A stretch of DNA of 64,000 bases from Thecamonas trahens ATCC 50062 (taxonomy: Eukaryota; Apusozoa; Apusomonadida; Apusomonadidae): positions 1 through 64,000 of the forward strand of contig NW_013657659.1 in assembly GCF_000142905.1 (NCBI RefSeq), read 5' to 3'. The notes under the pieces were generated by a model that saw only the letters and a list, made by a program, of their open reading frames with translations, searched no databases and was not told the DNA's origin. Positions 44,301 through 55,549 of the stretch are shown here, in pieces. How positions within the stretch are numbered: position 1 is the first letter of the stretch; each line of letters starts with the position of its first letter. The position numbers and the translations under genes were made by a program.

Positions 44301-46102
44301 CTACTGCGAGTACGAATAGTCGCCGTAGGCGTAGTCGCCGTAGGGCGGGTCCTGTGTGACAAACGATTTGCTCCCGCCTGCCGCCGGTCCGCGGCCGCGG
44401 CTTCGCCGGGCCTGGCCGGCGCCGTCCGAGTACTCGTACGCGTCGTAGCCAGAGTAGTCGAGCTCGTCAACGCCACGATCGTGGGCGTGGTCGTCAGGCT
44501 TGGAGAGCGGGGCCATGTATGCGGAGCGGGAGAAGGAGCGGCCGGTGATGAGCGAGAGCATGCGGGTGTTCTGCCGCGGGACGCAGTCCTCGATGGTCTT
44601 GCCGCCGGTGGTCACGGCAGTCTTGTCCGCGCCGGCGTCGATGAGCCGATGCGCGACCGGGGTGTGGCCAAAGCGGGCCGACCAATGGAGCGGCGTCCAT
44701 CCGGCCTCGTCGGGCTCGTTAAGCGAGGCTCCGGCGTTGACCAGCATGTCGACAATGTTGAGATGCCCACGCCGCGCGGCCCAGTACAGCGGCGTAGCGC
44801 CCTTGGCATCGGCGTTGTCGACCTGCGCGCCGGCATCGAGCAGCGCCGAGCAGACCGAGCTTGCGCCAAGGACCGCCGCCAGATGCAACGGGGACTTGTC
44901 GTCCGAGTCGGCGAGGTTGACGTCGGCGCCAGCGGCAATGAGCTCCTCGGCCGCCGCCCGCGACCCGCTCCGCAGCGCCCATACCAGAGCGGTGGCCCCA
45001 GTCTTGTCTGTTGCGTCCAACTCGAGCTCCTCACCGTAGTCCAGCAGCAGATTGAGCGTCTCCGGATCGTAGTACCGCGCAGCGAGATGGACCACAGTCG
45101 AGCCGACCCGATCAGCGGCGTTAAAGTCGGCCTCGCCGGCCTCGAGCAGGACCTCGGCGCATGCGACATGTTTGTATCGGACGGCGCAGTGGAGCGGTGT
45201 CCCGCCGAGCGAGTCCATCTCGTTGACCGACGTCCCGGCCTCGATGAGCGCAGCGACGCCGTCGGCGAACCCGTAGCCGGCCGCTACATGCAGCGGCGTC
45301 ACTCCCGAGCCGAGCTTGACATTCGGGTTTCGCCGTGGTCAAGCATCACCTGCAGCGCTTCGATGTCGAGCGCCTGGCACGCCTCGAATAGATCCGCCCG
45401 CGGAAGTCCGTCCACCGCCTGGCCATTGTTATACGAGCCAGCGTAACCATCTCTCGGCGTCCGCGACGAGGCCGACCCTCCAGCCCGCCGCCGCCCAGCA
45501 ATCGGCGGCAGCACAGCAGGCGAGCCCTGGAACGCGTTCGCCCGGCTCTTTTTCTTTGGCTGCGACCGCCGCGACCGTCCCGACCGATCAGACCGAGACC
45601 GAGAGTGCGACCGCGAGCGAGACCGTGATCGGGAGCAAGAGCGGGTGTGGCGTGATCGAGAGCGAGAGCATGAGCGAGAACGAGAGCGCGAGCGTGAGTG
45701 TGAGCTGCCGGCTCTCCCGCGAGACCTCCTGCCCGATGAGATGGATGCACGAGAGCGAGCGTTTGCCAGCGAAGCGTTTGAGCGATGACGATTAGATTTT
45801 TTGTCGGAACGACTAGATGCCCGAGAAGCTCTTGAAGGCGAGTCTCTCTGCGAAGACCGTGACGGCGACATTGACGCCTTTGATGTCTTTGACTGTCTCG
45901 TCCGACTTCTATCGTTGCTCTCAAGCTCTTCCTCCGAGTACGGCTGTCCGAGTTGACCACCGCCAGCACCAGCACCAGCACCAGCACCACCACGACCATC
46001 ACCATCACCATACTCTGCATATGGTTCGTATTCTCCATATCCTTCATCTGCATAAGGTCCGTATCCGTCGTACTCGTCGTACCGTCCCTCCGACCCAGAC
46101 AT
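44301..46102 (-). CDS. ankyrin-repeat protein with SR-rich N-terminus (one frame break)
   Basis: Start at MSGSEGRYDEYDGYG (46102); a Met 20 codons upstream is an alternative. The N-terminal ~250 residues are disordered: Tyr/Gly/Glu-rich, a Gly-Ala run, then an Arg-Ser-rich stretch like SR proteins. About eight ankyrin repeats follow, beginning DLFEACQALDIEALQVMLDHG and including TPLHVAAGYGFADGVAALIE and TPLYWAARRGHLNIVDMLVN. The tail is again Tyr/Gly-rich (YGDYAYGDYSYS). The frame changes by one base at 45325-45327 (GGG on plus). One more base joins the first ankyrin helix pair to PNVKLGSGVTPLHV without loss. Protein-protein interaction role; partner unknown. Confidence 0.8.
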
Positions 46103-46269
46103 GTTGGTGGCTACCACCGGCGAGGAGTGCCCTGCCAACCGCGAACTTGCTTCCAACGACATTCGTTATTGAACAGAGAGAGAGGCCAAACGACGGCCAA
46201 ACGGTCATTGGCGGGGGACCACCCTCTCCACTCTACTTCACCATCGATTATGTCATCAACAAGTAATTG

Positions 46270-46480
46270 TTAGCTCCACCAAACGATCACCCCAGCAACA
46301 AGTGATTGTACCCTCAAACGAACGATCACCCCAACAACAAGTAATCGTACCCACAACAGAACGATCACCCCAACAACAAGTAATCGTACCCACAACAGAA
46401 CGATCACCCCAACAACAAGTAATCGTACCCACAACTGAACGATCATCCCAACAACAAGTAATCGTACCCGCAACAGAACG
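46270..46480. repeat. 39-bp minisatellite, about five copies
   Basis: The unit is about CCCAACAACAAGTAATCGTACCCACAACAGAACGATCA. It is open on both strands. On plus it encodes QQQVIVPTTERSP, contiguous with the TMEM19 frame; on minus it would encode Cys/Trp-rich repeats. It lies between the start of the ankyrin gene and the TMEM19 membrane core. Confidence 0.85.
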
Positions 46481-47282
46481 ATGGGGCATAGCATTCGCCC
46501 TGGTCCTCACAGCCCGTGGCTACACAAAGGGCTCCCTCTCGGCGTCAGGAGCCGTGGCGGCGTTCGTCACCGGATGGGCGACTTGCGCAGCAGGCGGACT
46601 TCTGCCTGCACTGCATCTTGTGGCCTTTTTTATTTCTTCCTCGGCGCTCACACGATACGGCGCAAAGCGCAAGGCCGTGCTCGAGGCAGAATATGCCACA
46701 TCGTCTTCAAGATCGGCTGTTCAAGTTCTCGCAAACTCGCTCACTGCTTCTCTTGCTCTCATCGCCGCTGCTCTGCTCGACAGACATCATCATCTTGCTC
46801 TGCTCGCGTCCTTGGCACACTACGCCGCCTGCGCTGCAGATACTTGGTCATCGGAGCTGGGCATCCTGGCTACCGCCCGTCCGCGGCTCATCACCGCGCC
46901 GTGGCGGCTCGCTCCGCCCGGCACAAACGGAGGCGTGACGCTTGTTGGCACGGTCGCCGGGCTGGCTGGTGGCGCCTTTATTGGCCTCGCCCACGCCCTC
47001 ATGCTCGCATTGCTCGGCTCGGAGCCGCTCGGGACCGCTCTAACCACATGGGTCTTGCTGGGAGCTGCTTCCGGCCTCCTCGGCACCACCATCGACTCGC
47101 TTCTCGGTGCCACCCTACAGTACTCGGGCTGGGACCCGGAGCGCAAAGTTGTCATCGAGTCGCCGTCCGCCGAGCTCGTACACATCACCGGCGCCGATAT
47201 ACTCGACAACCACCAAGTCAATTTTGCGGCCTCGTTCTTTACCGTTGCCATTGTCGTCGGATCCGCCTGGACGTTGGCCTAG
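46302..47282 (+). CDS. TMEM19: TMEM19/DUF92-family membrane protein
   Basis: The conserved core is clear: SASGAVAAFVTGW, HLVAFFISSSALTRYGAKRK, AACAADTWSSELG, LITAPWRLAPPGTNGGVTLV, LLGTTIDSLLGATLQYSGWD and a final ILDNHQVNFAASF. These are the hallmarks of TMEM19 and bacterial DUF92 proteins (related to phytol/VTE6-type phosphate kinases), with about six membrane spans. The N-terminus is unclear. The open frame enters from a minisatellite with no convincing ATG, only a GTG at 46302, so either a short 5' exon lies upstream or the first span is shortened. The 3' end is 17 bp from the convergent GANP gene. Confidence 0.85.
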   Translation: MIVPSNERSPQQQVIVPTTERSPQQQVIVPTTERSPQQQVIVPTTERSSQQQVIVPATERWGIAFALVLTARGYTKGSLSASGAVAAFVTGWATCAAGGLLPALHLVAFFISSSALTRYGAKRKAVLEAEYATSSSRSAVQVLANSLTASLALIAAALLDRHHHLALLASLAHYAACAADTWSSELGILATARPRLITAPWRLAPPGTNGGVTLVGTVAGLAGGAFIGLAHALMLALLGSEPLGTALTTWVLLGAASGLLGTTIDSLLGATLQYSGWDPERKVVIESPSAELVHITGADILDNHQVNFAASFFTVAIVVGSAWTLA

Positions 47283-47299
47283 GCCTGCGCCTGCTCCAC

Positions 47300-50200
47300 T
47301 CAGCTCGGCACAGAGAGCTTCGACTCGCTCACCGACCACAGGAGCAGGTCTGACTCGGCCATCTTGCGCCGCTGCTTGTGCGCCCGCCGCATAAACTTGG
47401 CAAACAGGTCGTCAACAGAGAGGTCGGCCTCGTCCGAGCCCGAGCCCGAGCTCGAACCGGTGGCTGTGCGGAGCTGCGGCGAGCCGGTTGCCGCCCGCAG
47501 CTTGCGCGCCGACCGTGCCATCCGCGGTGTGCCCGGCGCGCCACGCGGCGCCTTGGACGCCGATAGCGGCTTGCGTCGCTTTGAGGCCGGTGGCGTCGCT
47601 ACAGGACTGCCAGCCGCAGACAGCGTAAAGACACCCGAGTTTGTCCGTAGCATCGGTGTCCGCGGCTGCAGCGCAACGTCGACGTCGCCGAGCTCGTCGT
47701 CGAACACGGCAGACCGCTTGCCGAGCACCCCGGGCCCGACCACGGTCGGCGGTATCCGCCGCGGCGTACGCGCCGGCTCGCGGTTGGCCTTGACGTGGGC
47801 CTCCACCAGCGAGCTCGGCAGTGGGCCGAGCGGCGGTCGAAGGTATGTATGATACACCGGGAGTGCACGGACCTCGGCCGGCAGCTGCTCCAGCCGGTGC
47901 TCGACCACCGCCCGCATGAACATGGCCCACAGCGGGCCGAGCTCCACAGACGGCACAAACGTCGAGCGCCCGCTGCCGCTGCCGCCGAGTGCTTGCGGAA
48001 AGTGCGCACGCAGCGCGTGCTGCAATGCTGTCCGCATCGACACCAGCGCCAGTGGGAGGAGCGGTGACTCGTGCTCCCGTGCCGCAAGCGCGCTTGCATA
48101 GTCAGAGAGGAACGCAGAGACAAGGCCCGGCTGCGCGTACGCGAGTCCCTCGAGATGCACAGAGGTGACCTGCATCGTTGACCCGTCTGATGGCACGTAC
48201 GCCGTCCCAACTCGGCCGAGATCCGGAAGCTTGAGCGCGCTCAGTACGCTTCCCAGCGTCGCCAGCGCGCCAGGTGCGTTCCACTCGAGAGGCGGCACCG
48301 CGTCGGGCGCGTACTCGGGCGCCGGCCAGTCGTACGCCCCGAGCCGGTCGTCGGTGAGGAGCGAGGCGAGCGCGTCGAGCACCCCGTTGAACATGCCGAT
48401 GCCGTGCTCAAGCGTGAGTGCAGGACGCGAGAGCACCTCGTCGACGTGGACAGAGACGTAGTGATCGATGAGCTCGCCAAGCGAGAACAGCGCCAGCGGC
48501 GGTGCCGCAGGCCCGTACTCGGCCGCCCACTTGAGCCCGGCCTGGAGCGTGCACACCGAGTACTGACCTTGCTTCGGGTCGCCGGCCTGCAGCTCATTGT
48601 ACGGCTGGATCCGCCACGCCCCGACTTGCGCCTGCGGCAGTGAGCCGAGCTCGAGCACCCGTGCCACCCGCCGCATCTCCGCCTGCACCTCTAGCTCGCG
48701 CGCGCCCGACTCGGCCTGCACCGCGTCAGACGCGTACAACACAAGCAGAGCGGCACCAGCCTGCGGTGCGAGTCCGGCCACCAGCGCGTGGAGCCGCTCG
48801 CGCTCGGCAGTCTCGGTCGCCTCGGCATCGTCGTCTTCGTCCGACGACCCGTCGTCGCCGTCGCCACTGGTGTGGAGGACAAAGACAAGGCATGTCGTCC
48901 CGCGCAACACCTCGGCGAGCGCGCGCTTGGTCTCATGCGTCTCTCCAGCCAGCGTTCCGTATACCCCCGCGCCGCCACTTGCAGCTGTGGCAGAAAGGCC
49001 TGGCCAAACGACTCGATCTCACGCCCGAGCTCGGAGGCCGCCACCCCGTACGCCGTCAGCGGCGCCGTCAGCGTCGCCGAGTTCGGTGAGAGCTGGTCAA
49101 GCTGGTCGGTAAGGAGCGACGCAGACTTGGCGAGCTTGCCCGCCAGCCACGACGAGATATCGGACTCGTGTGGCGACGACCGCGCCGCCACCACCACCTT
49201 GAACCCAAGCGTCACCGTCGCTGGGGCTGCACTAGCCGCGCCCGCAGTCCCGCGCAGCGGCCAGTGCTCCGACATCGAGCCAGCCCGAACGTGGCAGCCG
49301 TCTTCGCCCTGGGCTGACTCGAGCAGCGGCGTCGCCGCTCGCGACCGCTTGACTCCAGCCTCAAACGGTGGCATCGCCGACGCCACATGCGCAAGAAAGG
49401 CCTCGTACAGTGGCTTGGCCACCAGGCTCGGCACGTCCAGGGCGCACCAGAACGCGTGGCTCTCCTCCTCGGCGCGGAGTCGCATCGCCATCAGCACCTG
49501 CTGGCTCGCGCTCGCCGCCTCCCACTCGCGGAACGACGAGCCGGCCGAGAGCTGGCTCCGTGCCAGCCGCACCCCACCGGCGCCCGCGGGCGAGAGCAGC
49601 GAAGTGCCGCTCCGCACCAAGCTCTTTCCCTTGCCGGTCCGGGCTGGCGTTACCGGCGGCGTGGCTTCGTTACCCTCGCTCTCACCCTCGCCCGGCACTT
49701 CGAGCAGCATGCTCATGTGCTCGCCAGCCGAGAACAAGCCCGAGCTCAGCGGTACGCCGGTGAACGACGCCTTGAACTGCTGGTACCGCGCCTCGAGCTC
49801 GGCCCGCCGTGCGGCGCGCTCGCTACGGATCCGCGCGCACGTCTCATACATCGATCGCCAGCGAGTAAACAGCCCGCGCGTGATCCGCTGCTCCCGCGCG
49901 CGGATCAGGTTCGCCTCGCGCGCAGCCTGCCGCCGCGCCGCCGCCTCGCGCTGAGCCACCAGTGCGCGCTCCAGCTCGCGCGCCGCCGCCTCCGCCGCCA
50001 GCCGCTCCTCGCGCGCCAACGCCAGTCGCTGTTCTTCGGCCGCAAGTGCTGCCGCCTCGCGCCGTAGCTTCTCGGCCGACGCCGCCGCCTCAGCTGCCAG
50101 CGCGCGCTCGCGGGCGGCGGCCGCAGCGGTTGCTTCGCGGGCAGCCTTGTCGGCTGCGGCTTTGTTCGCTGCTGCCTGCGCTGCCGCTGCCTGCGCTGCC

Positions 50201-52985
50201 GCCCGCTCGGCCGCCGCTGCCTCGGCCACGCGCTTGGCCTCCGCCGCTGCTGCCACTCGAGCAGCCACCGCCGCTGCTTTGGCGGCCTCAGCGTCAGCTG
50301 CGGCCTTAGCTCTGGCCGCCACCGCCTTGGCCTCCACCGCCTTCGCCTCCGCCTCAGCTGCGGCCTTGGCGCGGGCCACCCGGCGCTCGTTCTCTAGCGC
50401 GAGGGCTGCTGCGCGAGCCTGTTCTTGGCGGACTGCATCCGCCTCTCGCGCAGCTGCAGCAGCAGCAGCTCGACGCTCGGAATTGGCAGCACGGGCGGCG
50501 GCGATCGCGTCCTGATCCTCCTCTCCGGCGCCGCGTCGGGAGAGGAGGCGGACGTGTTTTTGAAGCATTGCCCGATCCAGCGGCGGCTCGCCGTGCCGCG
50601 GCAGGACGCCCGAGATAACCAACGCGTTGGTGGCGCACGGGTCGAGCTTGGACTCGATGAGGACGTGCGAGCACGAGACTGGGAACTTGGATGAGTTGTG
50701 GACCAGCGAGTCGGTGCCAAAGAAAACGCACACCTGGCCGTGGTAGTCGCGGCTCGTCTGGTTCGCCTGAGTCGCCGGCACCTCGGCGGGCGCCAGGCCG
50801 TGGTGCTGCAGAAAGGCGATGGCCTCGGTCTCGGTCTCAAAGCCGAGAACGCCCACGAGGTACTCGACTGGGATTGGATCGACAACCTTGGCACCGGCAA
50901 TTGGGCCGGCAACCGATCGGTACGCCCGGTTCATGGTCCGCAGTGCTACGCTTCGCATCGGATTGAAGAACTTGTGGATGAGGCACGCGTTGAGGTACGT
51001 CGTCGAGCGGACAAGGTTAAAGAACTTGGCGTAGTTGCCAGTCTTGAACGCCTGCACCACGTCGAGCGCAAAGGCGAGGTCTGGCGAGGCCAGCAGCTCG
51101 GCCGGGAGCGTGAGCAGGTCAAGCAGCGCCTCGGGTGAGTCAATGCGAGAGAGGACGCCGTAGGCGCGGAACTCAGCCTCGTTCGGCGGTGTCTCGCCGC
51201 GGTAGCGGAGGACACGGTACATGTGGAAGAGGTCGGTGATGCACTTGGAGAACTGCTCCATGTTCTGCTGCGAGTCGAAGAGCTCGATCGGCTCCTCGCA
51301 GCACCGGTGCTCCGAGAGAATGTGGAACCGCACAATTTGCTCAAGCACCTCGGCAGCCTCGACCGAGGCGATGGCCTGAAAGTTGTAGTCCTGTCGGATT
51401 GACCGGGTCCGGTCGCGGACATAGGCATGGACCTCAGCAAACGACCGCGCCGTCGAGTCGATGACCTGAGCGAGGACGTAGTCCATGGTCCTACGAAGAA
51501 CAGGGTGCGGACGGACCTCTTCCGGGAGCGGGGGCGCGTCGCCGGCTGCTGGCCGGTGGAACTTCTTCATCACCGCCGAGTGGTCGATGGTGTTCGTTCC
51601 GGGAATCTTCTCAAACGAGAGCAGATCATTGCGAATGTACCGCTCCAGCCGCTCGTGCTCTGGGCACATGTCCGGGCAGGTGCCGACAATGGCGGCGGCA
51701 TCGCGGACGTCGGTGCCGTGGACCAGCGCGGCCTTGGCCTCCTCGCGCTTGCGGACAACCTCGACGTTGAGCTTCTTGTACCGCGCTTCGGCCTCGCCGA
51801 CCGAAGCAAACCGCTTTGCGCGCTCCGCCGCCCGCTCCTGGGTCAGCGAGTCATCGTCGCGAATTTTGACCAGCGTAGACGGCGCCGGGACGACGGCCGC
51901 CGGTGGAGTCGCCCGCAGCGCCGCAGACGCTGCCGCAGACGGCCGCTGCGTCGCAAACGGGGCCTCTTCTCGGCTGCTCCGCGCCACATGCTTGCGTTGG
52001 GGCGGCGCGAACAGACTGCGCCCAGAGGTGGGTGTCGGCTTGGGCTGTGCCACGGCGAACGGGTTGGAGCCGGGCGCTGGCGGGGCCGACGGAGCCGATA
52101 GTGCCGATGGTGCCGACGGGACAAAGGCCGGAGCAGTAGCCCGCAGCTTGAACGACGACGGGCCGGTGTCACTCGAGCCCGCGCCGGAGAGGCCGGAGAA
52201 GGCGGACGCGGTGCGGGTCATTGTCGACTGCAAAAAGTGGCTGGCGCTGTCGTTGGTGGCGGTGGCGGAAGTGTCGTCGACTTCGTCGTCTCGGTCGTCA
52301 TCGTCGGGAGAAGCATGGTCGCGGCGGGAGGTGCGGACGACGACGCAGAGTCGAACGACGGCACCGAGCGCGCCTGCGAGACCTTAATGGGTACACCGCC
52401 GATAGAAGTGACCGAGGCGATGGCCTCTCGGGCGGAAGCGGCGGTCTCGAAAACAATGATGGCCGACTTTTTGGACTTGCCAAACTTGGGGAAGATGTCG
52501 ACCACCTTGCCGCACTTGGTCACGGCGCGGACAAGCGCGCCCTTGTAGTTGCTCTCATCAGGGACAACAGGGATAAAGACAGCGCGCTTGGTAGGGTCGT
52601 CATCGTCACCGTCGTTGTTGCGCTGGTACTCTTCGGTCGACGCGCCGCCATCGTCGTTGTTGCCGTCATCGCCGTTGTCATCTTCATCGTGGCCGTCGTC
52701 GTCACCGGCAAAGTGGAACCCCGAAGCTGAGCCGTTGTTGTTCTTGGAGCGCTTAACAAAGACGGTAGTGCCCTTGCCGCCGCGCTGGCCCTTGCGTGGG
52801 TTGCGGGCGGCATTTTCGCCATCACCAGACGATGCGCCCTTGGCTTTGTTGAGGCCGCTCAGGCGGGCAGCAAACTTGTCAGCGAGCGAACCCTTGGTCC
52901 CAGACGGCTTCTTCCGCTTCCGGGCCTGGACCGCCGACTTTTTGCCCTTCTTGCCCGACGACTTGGACGCCTTTTTCCCACGGGT
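47300..52985 (-). CDS. GANP/SAC3-type mRNA-export scaffold with RRM (two frame breaks)
   Basis: Reads as one GANP (MCM3AP)-like gene of TREX-2, which couples transcription to mRNA export at nuclear pores. From the 5' end: a basic, acidic-Asn/Asp region, an RRM (RAVFIPVVPDESNYKGALVR; VVDIFPKFGKSKKSAIIVFE), a Ser/Thr/Pro linker, then the SAC3 domain with its signature GTCPDMCPEHERLERYIRND and HRCCEEPIELFDSQQNMEQF. A long Ala/Arg/Glu helix and a C-terminal domain follow. Frame breaks: at 52232-52236 (AAAAA on plus), where RRM stop and SAC3 ATG overlap as ATGA, and at 48964-48968 (CCCCC on plus), where one more base continues GVYGTLAGETHETKRALAE. An AG acceptor at 52986-52988 shows that at least one 5' exon is missing from this model; I could not place it. 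Confidence 0.75.
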
Positions 52986-54201
52986 CTGTTGGGGGGGGGA
53001 GGTGAGTGAGCGCAGTCGTCCGCCTCGACGATCAGAGTGCGAAACAGAGGACGGGAGAGGGGGTAGATGGAGAGTGGCTTCAGATTTGAGCAGCAGTACA
53101 TCAAAGGAGCAGAGGAGGACGGAGTACTTGGGGACCGACGCAGTGGATGGGCAGATTGCCGAGCAGTGCTCGTAGCAGTGGCATAGCAGATTCGGCGTAG
53201 CAGTGGCTGGGCAGCGGCTGGGCAGTAGCGTAGCAGTGCTCGTAGCACTGGCTGTGCATACCCATCACAACCGTCCCCACCGTCCGCCCGCCCCATCAGT
53301 CCCATCCGGTATTTTTTTTCGTCTGTCCGTCCTGCAGCCCATACGTCCGTTTGCCTGTCCCACAGCCCGCCTGCCCGTCCATCTTCTTCGTCCCCACTCG
53401 CGCGCGTCTGTCCGTCCCCTCCTACAGCTCGTCCATCCCGTTCGTCCGCCATTCCGGTCACTCCATCCCAAACACCTTAACACTCACTCTCACCATGGGT
53501 ATGGGCATGGGAATAGCTATGGCTATGGGTATGGCTATGGGTATGGGTATGGGTATGGGTATAGGTGGGAGGCAGGCGGAGGCAAGGGGAGGTAGGTCCT
53601 TGGCGACACGAGCCACCACACCCAACCATAGCCATAGCCATAGCCATAGCCTTAGTCGCCCCCTCCTCCTCCCCCCCCCTCTCCCCCTACCCATACTCAT
53701 TCTTATACAATGGCGTATATGGTCATGGTGGGTTTGCGTACCTTCTTGGGCATGGTCGAGGTGCTTCTGGTCAAGGGGGGCAGAAACACACTCTCGCCGT
53801 GAGGGTCAAGTGCTCACCCCCGCCGACAAGGTGGCCGTCATCGCCGACAAGGTGGCCACCATCGCCGACAAGGTGGCTGTCCGTGGCCGGTAAAACCGTG
53901 ATTTCTCAGCACAAGTCGACGACAGTGGTGGTGGTGGTGGCCCAGCTGACGTATTGAGGGCAGGCAGCAGCGAGTCTTGGCAGGGACGGATCACACGGCA
54001 ATGGGGATGGCTGTGATCGGATGGAAGGAGATCGAGTTGGCCTGGCTGACTGCACAGATAGAAGAGTAGACCAGTAGCTAACATCAGCATCGGCAGATAT
54101 GGGCTGCAGGGGGGAGGGGGGGCTATAGATTGTACAACAAGTAAAGTGTTCAACAGCTCAAGGCTGCGGCCACCCACAGACGACGGAGAAAGTCAACCGT
54201 C
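52986..54201. other. intergenic region with ATGGGT/GCCATA and other short repeats
   Basis: It must contain the 5' exon(s) of the minus-strand GANP gene, which I cannot identify. An (ATGGGT/ATGGCT)n array at ~53497-53562 and a (GCCATA)n array at ~53629-53658 are partly complementary. A 24-bp unit repeats three times at ~53818-53885. No other gene is supported. Confidence 0.5.
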
Positions 54202-54858
54202 TCAGAAAAGAGCAGCAATCGCGGCACCCACAGTCGCAACCACCACAATAGCTTCGGCAAGAGGCGCCGACGAGGCAGCGGCAGACGTGCTGCCGCTGCT
54301 ACCAGGCTGCGCGTTGGCAAAACCATGGCCGACCGTGTTGCCGCTGTTCGTCACGGCGCCGCAAGTGGTGCGCGGGTAGATGGTTGCCGCACCCGAGCAC
54401 GTGCCGCAGGCAGCATCCGTGCACTCAATAGCCGAGACCGTTGACGAGCCCAGAGCGAGCGAGTTGGACGTTCCATCATTGTTGTACGCACACGTCGACA
54501 TGGTGGCGATCATCGACGTTGGGTTGCCTGCGCAGGTCGGCGACGACGACCAGAACCGCATGACGTTGTCAAAGCCCGTCGTCGTCGGCTCAGTCGCCGT
54601 ACACACGCGCTGATAGTACCGACCAGAAGTTCCAATTTGAGAGCAAGTGGCACCCACGCAGTTGCTCGTGTACGCAGCAGTAATCCCCAGCGCAGTCGTG
54701 TTGCCCGACACCGTGCATCCAGCGCCCGAATAAACCGTCTCCACCTGCCACTCGGCAGCAACAGCTGCCGGAACCACAGCAGCCACAACAATAGCCACAA
54801 CAAGCGTCCTGTATCTTCCCAAATCCCACGGTCGCACCACATAAAGTACATGCACCAT
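54202..54858 (-). CDS. small secreted or surface-anchored Cys-rich protein
   Basis: No family recognised. The 218-aa product has an N-terminal hydrophobic segment (RTLVVAIVVAAVVPAAVA, ~16-33), likely a signal peptide. A mature region of ~150 residues is rich in Thr, Ser, Gly and paired cysteines (CTVSGNTTALG; CVGATCSQIGTSGRYYQRVC; CTDAACGTCSG). A Ser/Gly/Ala linker leads to a C-terminal hydrophobic tail (LAEAIVVVATVGAAIAALF) at the very end, the pattern of a GPI-anchored protein. The preceding residues before the signal peptide are charged, so the true start may be slightly downstream or in another exon. Confidence 0.55.
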   Translation of the reverse strand: MVHVLYVVRPWDLGRYRTLVVAIVVAAVVPAAVAAEWQVETVYSGAGCTVSGNTTALGITAAYTSNCVGATCSQIGTSGRYYQRVCTATEPTTTGFDNVMRFWSSSPTCAGNPTSMIATMSTCAYNNDGTSNSLALGSSTVSAIECTDAACGTCSGAATIYPRTTCGAVTNSGNTVGHGFANAQPGSSGSTSAAASSAPLAEAIVVVATVGAAIAALF

Positions 54859-55014
54859 ATAAGGTTGTAGTCAAGAAATATTGTGAGTATCCTGCCCCAT
54901 ACGTCCACACGAGCCGGAGTATGTCCGCATGCAGGCCCCCCCCTTGTTCGCCGTTACGTACCAGTTCATTTTTTTTTTATCCAGACGGGTGTAGTGGTCA
55001 ACGAGTACGACGGT

Positions 55015-55078
55015 GTGAAACAGCCCACCACTGCCCCCCTAGCGACTACATGTAGTCATATATGGTTGGCTGTTTCAC
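55015..55078. other. nested inverted repeat (hairpin)
   Basis: Arms GTGAAACAGCCCACCA (55015-55030) and TGGTTGGCTGTTTCAC (55063-55078) pair over 16 positions with one mismatch. Inside the loop sits a perfect 14-bp palindrome GACTACATGTAGTC (55044-55057). It lies between two divergent genes. Function unknown: structured RNA, regulatory site or element end. Confidence 0.6.
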
Positions 55079-55371
55079 GGTGGATGGCAGCGGGCGTTGA
55101 CTATGCCGCAGTTTAGCATGAACGTAATGCTTGGCGCCATCATTTCCGCGCTCAGCCAAATGCACGCAGGCTCGGTCCCGCTACGGGTGGTGCTCGGCGA
55201 GGCGCATGACGCCGACACCTTTGTCGAGCAACTCGTCGTCGTCATCTCGCTCGACGACGCAGCCAGCCAGCGGATCCCACGATCACTCGAAGCGTGGCAT
55301 CGCTTCGATCAAGAAAAGGCTGGCAATGGAGGCACGAGGCGACAAGCCTTGTCGCGTGGCAATTCTTGCAG

Positions 55372-55474
55372 CAGGCGGGTGATCAGGCGGGTGATCAGGC
55401 GGGTGATCAGGCGGGTGATCAGGCGGGTGATCAGGCGGGTGATCAGGCGGGTGATCAGGCGGGTGATCAGGCGG
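55372..55474. repeat. 12-bp tandem repeat, eight copies
   Basis: Eight perfect copies of a GCGGGTGATCAG-type unit. Because the unit is a multiple of three without stops, it stays open in several frames on both strands and creates spurious ORFs. Confidence 0.9.
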
Positions 55475-55549
55475 CTCGCGAGACCCCCGGGCACATACAC
55501 ACACACACTCTCTCTCTCACACCACTCCTCTCTCGTTCATGGTTGAACA

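Noticed and set aside
55283-55506. Repeat proteins (RVIR, GDQA, DHPP) from the 12-bp array
   Set aside because: All frames of the satellite are open on both strands; no flanking gene structure supports translation.
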